Below, in pieces: positions 59,534-64,000 of a stretch of 64,000 nt of DNA. Positions within the stretch are counted from its first letter, which is position 1. Each line of letters begins with the position of its first letter. Under the pieces are notes generated by a model. It had not been told where the DNA came from, made no database searches, and saw only the letters and a program-made list of their open reading frames with translations. This DNA is from Atherinomorus stipes (Eukaryota > Chordata > Actinopteri > Atheriniformes > Atherinidae). Made by a program: the position numbers and the translations under genes. The stretch lies in the NCBI GenBank assembly GCA_023101725.1, contig JALJCO010013358.1:1-64000 (forward strand), written 5' to 3'.

Positions 59534-60756
59534 GAAATATGAACTCTCCTAGAAACACGATTCGTGAAACTTTCGGGGAGCTCTATAATCCTGACATAAA
59601 GCATGTTGATTTCTCCCAGATTCACTGTAGCCTGTATGATTCTGATGGTATAATTATTTTGACCACTGAAGCGTGGCGGTGCTGCAAGTTAAACTTCTTC
59701 TACATTAATTAAGGGATGCCCGAAAAGGTGTCCATTGACTTCACGGAGGCAGCCTCCCTCCACTTTGTGTCTGACAGTTCATGCCTCCACACCGTCTAGC
59801 CTATTTTGCTGATAGGACACCTTGAAGGGCATATTATACCATGGTCACTTATAAAAGATATAAATATTAAATAAATTCTTAATATATTAATGTTGTTTTT
59901 ACCATTAAAATCGTAAGTTTTTCTACAAGAAGCGGCTGAGTGTACGAGAGCCTCAACGTCTCTCATTGTGACGCTGCCAGCTGTGGAGAACCTTCAGCTC
60001 GGTCGGTCTGCAGCTGTTAATCCGGCCTGATCAGAAGAGGGAAGTGAGATGATTGTTAAACGTTATGTTACATGATATAAAAGTTTTATTTCAGAGGGCA
60101 CGGACTGAGTCCAAAAGCCTGCAGGCTGCTTTCTCCGCGATGCACCGTCACAGACATTTTGAGGCCAGTCCGGCATCTGAGTCAACCCACAGCCGAGCTT
60201 CAGAGGTCAAACAATCATTGGTTATCATATTGTGTTTATATTGTGTATGGGTTGAATTGTTAGTTATTATGCATCAGTAGTAATATCAGTTGGCATCATA
60301 TTTGCAGTGCGACACCCCCCGGTTCACCCGAAGCCCACGGTATGGTTCGCACACTGGATGTAGCAATGCCATCAAGGCGCTGCCTGTTATGCATGCACAC
60401 CACAGTCTCAGTTACCAAAATGCACCAGATTCTGCTGCCAAATAAAGAGCAGATTCGAAATCAACAAATGCCTTTTTAAATATTACACCCAGAATATAAG
60501 CACAAATAGATTAAAAAAGACAAGCAATCAAAGTAGACGCGGTAATCTCCAAATACATCTACAGTAATAAACACACTGCTGCCATGAAAACCACGCTGTT
60601 ACCTGACTTGCTTCCCCACCGTCAGAAGCACTTTTATCCATCTGTGAACGTTTTTTTAACACACATTTTTGGCATTACATTTAATGTGTAAATTTTACTT
60701 CTTTAAAAAAAATTCTTACAGAACTTACTTTTAGTGTGTAAATATTAGAGTTACTA
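59534..60756. other. Non-coding DNA, nothing recognised
   Basis: A moderately GC-rich block at 59930-60200 has no convincing exon structure. No RNA or bounded repeat seen. Confidence 0.38.
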
Positions 60757-61140
60757 ATTTTCTGTACCGCTTATCCAGTTTAGGGTTGCGGGGGTTGCTG
60801 GAGCCTATCCCAGCTATTATCAGGCGAGAGGCGGGGTACACCCTGGACAGGTCACCAGTCTGTCGCAGGGCCAACACAGAAAGACAGACAACCATTCACT
60901 CTCACATTCATACCTAGGGGCAATTTAGAGTGATCAATTAACCTAACATGCATGTCTTTGGATGGTGGGAGGAAGCCGGAGAACCCAGAGAGAACCCACG
61001 CATACACAGGGAGAACATGCAAACTCCACACAGGAAGGCCACTGTTGGAATGGTTCGAACCCCCTCCCCAGCCAGGAAGCAAACTAGCAACCTTCTTACT
61101 GTGGCTGAGGTGCTAACCACCATGCCACCGTGCAGCCCAT
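60757..61140 (-). repeat. tRNA-like dispersed fish repeat (SINE-like)
   Basis: On the minus strand it starts GGGCTGCACGGTGGCATGG, with an A-box-like TGGCATGGTGGTTAGCAC, then GGTTCGAACC as a B-box-like word, TGTGGAGTTTGCATGTTCTC, and ends GGATAAGCGGTACAG. This order is a very common fish repeat. The spacing of the two boxes is wider than in a tRNA, so RNA polymerase III use is not certain. It produces long spurious reading frames in most fish genomes. Confidence 0.75.
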
Positions 61141-61537
61141 AATAAGAGTAAATTAAGTATAATTTATTGAATCACAGATAGTTTTTTTTCAGCGTAGATT
61201 TGAAAATGTTTTTTGGTAACAGTCTATGAGCAAGGGAGAAAGAAGTATGGCTTTATGAATGGTTTTGTAAAGCTATTCGTATGACTTTACCAAACTTCAT
61301 TGCAAACCTAAAATGTTTGGTTTGCCAAATCACAGCGGCTTCTTGTCACTTAAGAATATTCTCATAATACTGTGGTTTATATTGTTCAACATACTGCATA
61401 TATCTTAACTCTCATTTGTCATCGACAACTTCAACTTGTATATATTTAAAAAAAGAATATAATCTTAAATGTTATTAAATAATATTTGAAATCTTGGACA
61501 AGAGTGGCATTGTCTTTCTTGCCTTCTTCCTTTAGCA

Positions 61538-61762
61538 GATGGAGTGCCCAAGTCCGGTCCCCGAGAGCTACTATCATGCATGTTTTGGTTGCGCTCCTTC
61601 TCCAACACACCTGAATCAAATAAATGGCTCGTTATCAGGCCTCCACAGAGCTGGATGACATGCACATGAGGGAATTAGCCACTTGGCTCAGGTTTGTTGG
61701 AGAGGGTATGTTATAAATGTTGCAGGATAGCAGCTCACGAGGACCGGACTTGGGTACCCCTG
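61538..61762. mobile_element. Palindromic hAT MITE with exact 8-bp duplication
   Basis: The left end GTGCCCAAGTCCGG is mirrored by CCGGACTTGGGTACCCC at the right; inner blocks TCCAACACACCTGAATCAAA and GGTTTGTTGGAGA are also inverted. Flanks CTTTAGCA (61530-61537) and CTTTAGCA (61763-61770) are identical. 225 bp. Related to the element at 23555-23750. Confidence 0.9.
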
Positions 61763-61770
61763 CTTTAGCA

Positions 61771-62699
61771 TTTCTATCCATCTGCAAAAATGTCTGTTAA
61801 CTGCAGTAGATGTTTGCCGAGACCTGTGTAGCTATTTTGGTAGAGAAAATCTGTCCTGATTAGCTGGATGCTGAGGCAGCAGAGGCTTTGTTTATCTTCT
61901 GTGACAAATTACAAACTGCAAGGACGGAGTTGGGAACACCCATGTTCAGAGATTTGCTGGCCGGAAAGTGTCCATCTATCTAAGCTCTTTTGCATGAGGA
62001 AGCTTCATTGACTCTTCCTAGTCAGTCTTGATGAAGTCCAGTCCAACACACAACAATTTAGACTGATTTCAAACATGGTTATCATTTCATTTCATTTATG
62101 TATTTGATGGGGACAAACAAGATGAAAAATAGAAAAAGAGAGGCCCACACATTGAATGATATAGATGCAATTGGATGCAAACATAGACTTGATTTATTTA
62201 CATGGTGCCAAGGTGCACAACAAAGAAGTGCAAAAAAAAAAGTGAACGTTTCGGTTCTAGACCATCATTAACACTGACAACATGACTATACAACTTCAAG
62301 CAGTAGGCTGATCGGCGATGAGGGCAGCCAATCAGGATAACCATAGCAGGAGGAAGACATCAGCTAATTCGACATGAAGGATACACAAGGAAAAATACAC
62401 GACAATATAAAGACTATAAAAGACTATATACAAACTATAGAAACAAGCATGAGAGGGATTATTCCTCATTCAGACTCCCAGGATGAACAGTTTTTAAATT
62501 TAATAGGGACAACACATAGTGATGAACATCTGCGATAACAGACGAAAACATGTTGGATTGTAGCTAAGAAGCTAATTTACATCCGTAGTCCTGAGGCAGG
62601 TAAAAAGATATACAATTGAATAAAACAATAACAAAATAAAACAGTAACACAGAAAGACAATTAAATACATATACAATATAAAAGACTGAAATATGAAAT
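61771..62699. other. Non-coding DNA with fragments of dispersed repeats
   Basis: AACGTTTCGGTTCTAGACCA near 62245-62264, preceded by GTGCACAACAAAGAAGTGC, looks like part of a dispersed fish repeat that I cannot name safely. The rest is AT-rich and unrecognised. Confidence 0.35.
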
Positions 62700-62931
62700 G
62701 AAGAGTTCATTTGCAAAAACAGTTAACCACCATTTAGAAAAAACAGAGTTAACTGCTTTTCGTCGCTGTCGGGTACAAACCTCCTATCTCCATTTAACAT
62801 CATTAAACCCTGTACTTTGTGAGTGTGATTTGGTGAAAATATTTAAAAAGTAAATGAAGAGTTTATTTGCAGAAGCATTTAACCCTGTTTTTTCTAAATG
62901 GTGGTTAACTGTTTTTGCAAATGAACTCTTC
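62700..62931. repeat. Perfect 47-bp inverted repeat with 138-nt loop
   Basis: Left arm 62700-62746 (begins GAAGAGTTCATTTGCAAAAA, ends TTTAGAAAAAACAG) is the exact reverse complement of 62885-62931. A degenerate direct copy of the left arm lies at about 62852-62884, directly against the right arm. Perfect arms of this length imply a recent origin or ongoing homogenisation. Confidence 0.95.
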
Positions 62932-63060
62932 AAATACGGCCTGATTTGTTTTAAATGGTGCAAATGGAAATTTTACTAGTGTTTGAACGTGTTCTTTAAT
63001 GTTTAAGGTTGGGTCCAGGGTCACTCCAAGATACTTCAAGTTGTCAACTATTTTAACCAG

Positions 63061-64000
63061 CAGGGCTTGACATTAACACCCGCCAACCCATGTGGGTGAA
63101 TTTCAGCAGTGGCGGGTAACACAGCCACTCCAACCAGCCACTTTGGTTGAATTCTATTTACATTTTAATTGTAGTTTTCTCAAATGGCATCTGAAATAAT
63201 AAACGATCTTAAATGTTAGACTAAAAGATGACAGCTACCATGAGCACTGCTTGTGCATAGTGTTTGCTCATTGGTTCATCTGTAGCCGACGTCACTATAG
63301 GCGGTTCCTGTGGAGAGCAAGGCTGTGAAGCAGAGCGCTACTAGCTGAGATCAGCTTTCCAAAGGGGACTCCTAACTTTCCTACACGTCCGATCTTCACA
63401 GTTCTACCTACAGCGCTTAGTTCATGTTCAACATGAGAAAGCACTTGTTGTCTGAATGTGGCTCAGAGTCAGACCGGGAAGCAGCAGTCTTTTCTGTTTT
63501 TACAGTAGTTTTTTCCCCGAATGTGTCAAATCCAGATCCCTCATACAGCAGCTGTTTTAACGCTGGTTGTGGGCAGTGATGATGAAGATTTAACATGTCA
63601 GACTCGAGCACTATGGGAGACATCATAACTAACAAGGATTAAGTGATTTTCTGCTGGTTTTCTTCACTGGGAGACGTGGTCTACCTGTGTGATGAGGCTG
63701 AGCCATGCCCAAAATGATTCCTGCAGGCCGGCGGAGAGCCGCCCAAGCTCCGGTGTGCTCATGGAGCCGCACACGTCAATGCAAGTTTGGGATGTAAACA
63801 TCCTGAACGTGCATGGTAGCATGTTTTATAAACCATTCCCAAAGATGCAGCCATGTATTCACAAAGCTGCAGCATCCACTATTACTGAGGAGTGAACACA
63901 TGATGGATCCAATGTGAATGCTTTGAGTGTCCAGGAGTAAAAGCACAATATATTTTGAATCCATTATTATCATCATTATTATTATAATTAACCAGACAGC
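63061..64000 (+). mobile_element. hAT-like element, left end, running out of the window
   Basis: CAGGGCTTGACATTAACACC followed by CGCCAACCCATGTGGG is the typical start of a hAT group. The right end was not found, so the limit given is simply the window edge. The open stretch 63410-63640 shows no transposase motif I recognise. Confidence 0.45.

Noticed and set aside
60852..61142. Reading frames with FGWWEEAGEPRENP-type sequence
   Set aside because: This is the well-known spurious translation of the common fish tRNA-like repeat.

Overview
This window reads as intergenic or intronic DNA from a teleost fish. The clues are a Rex3/RTE-type LINE, Tc1-like ends, many hAT and PIF/Harbinger-type non-autonomous elements, TTAA-ended MITEs, a fish-style tRNA-like dispersed repeat, and long (TA)n, (TCTA)n and (CA)n microsatellites in otherwise AT-rich DNA. 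I find no complete host protein-coding gene, rRNA, functional tRNA or CRISPR array in 64 kb. The only candidate piece of a host gene is a 48-nt segment at 3453-3500 bounded by a good acceptor and a strong donor.

Layout. 1-2741: 5'-truncated Rex3-like LINE (endonuclease plus reverse transcriptase) with at least two frameshifts. 2742-6519: mostly unique DNA with the candidate exon. 6520-9124: a dispersed repeat copy, a hAT-like repeat, a poorly bounded inverted-repeat element and a TTAA MITE. 9125-13979: mostly unique DNA with one MITE, a Tc1-like end and microsatellites. 13980-15059: a hAT element with an 8-bp target duplication, carrying a nested TTAA MITE. 15294-20593: RTE-like tail repeat, second copy of the 6.5-kb repeat, a 34-bp palindrome and a solo LTR. 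20594-25702: mostly unique, with microsatellites, a Tc1-like end and a palindromic hAT MITE. 25703-31980: dead Tc1 transposase, a shared 250-bp repeat, a hAT-like end, a Harbinger MITE with 36-bp perfect terminal repeats and a 1.8-kb inverted-repeat element. 32449-33739: two TTAA elements. 33954-39480: mostly unique, with a tRNA-derived SINE-like unit. 39492-46796: a perfect hairpin, a chimeric TTAA element, a Harbinger-type element, a hAT and a 2.5-kb nest of elements. 48769-49960: two TTAA MITEs sharing one TTAA. 51149-51917: a hAT. 54736-55870: a TTAA MITE and a Tc1-like end. 60757-63061 onward: tRNA-like repeat, small hAT MITE with TSD, a perfect 47-bp inverted repeat and a hAT start.

The elements do not form a pathway. 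What links them is insertion history: elements inside elements, MITEs joined at TTAA sites, and chimeric MITEs whose two ends belong to different families. I did not find an undescribed biological system. The most useful leads are the chimeric and abutting TTAA MITEs, the large perfect inverted repeat near 62.8 kb, the candidate transposase remnant in the Harbinger MITE, and the candidate 48-nt exon. All family names come from recognising motifs by eye, without any database search.
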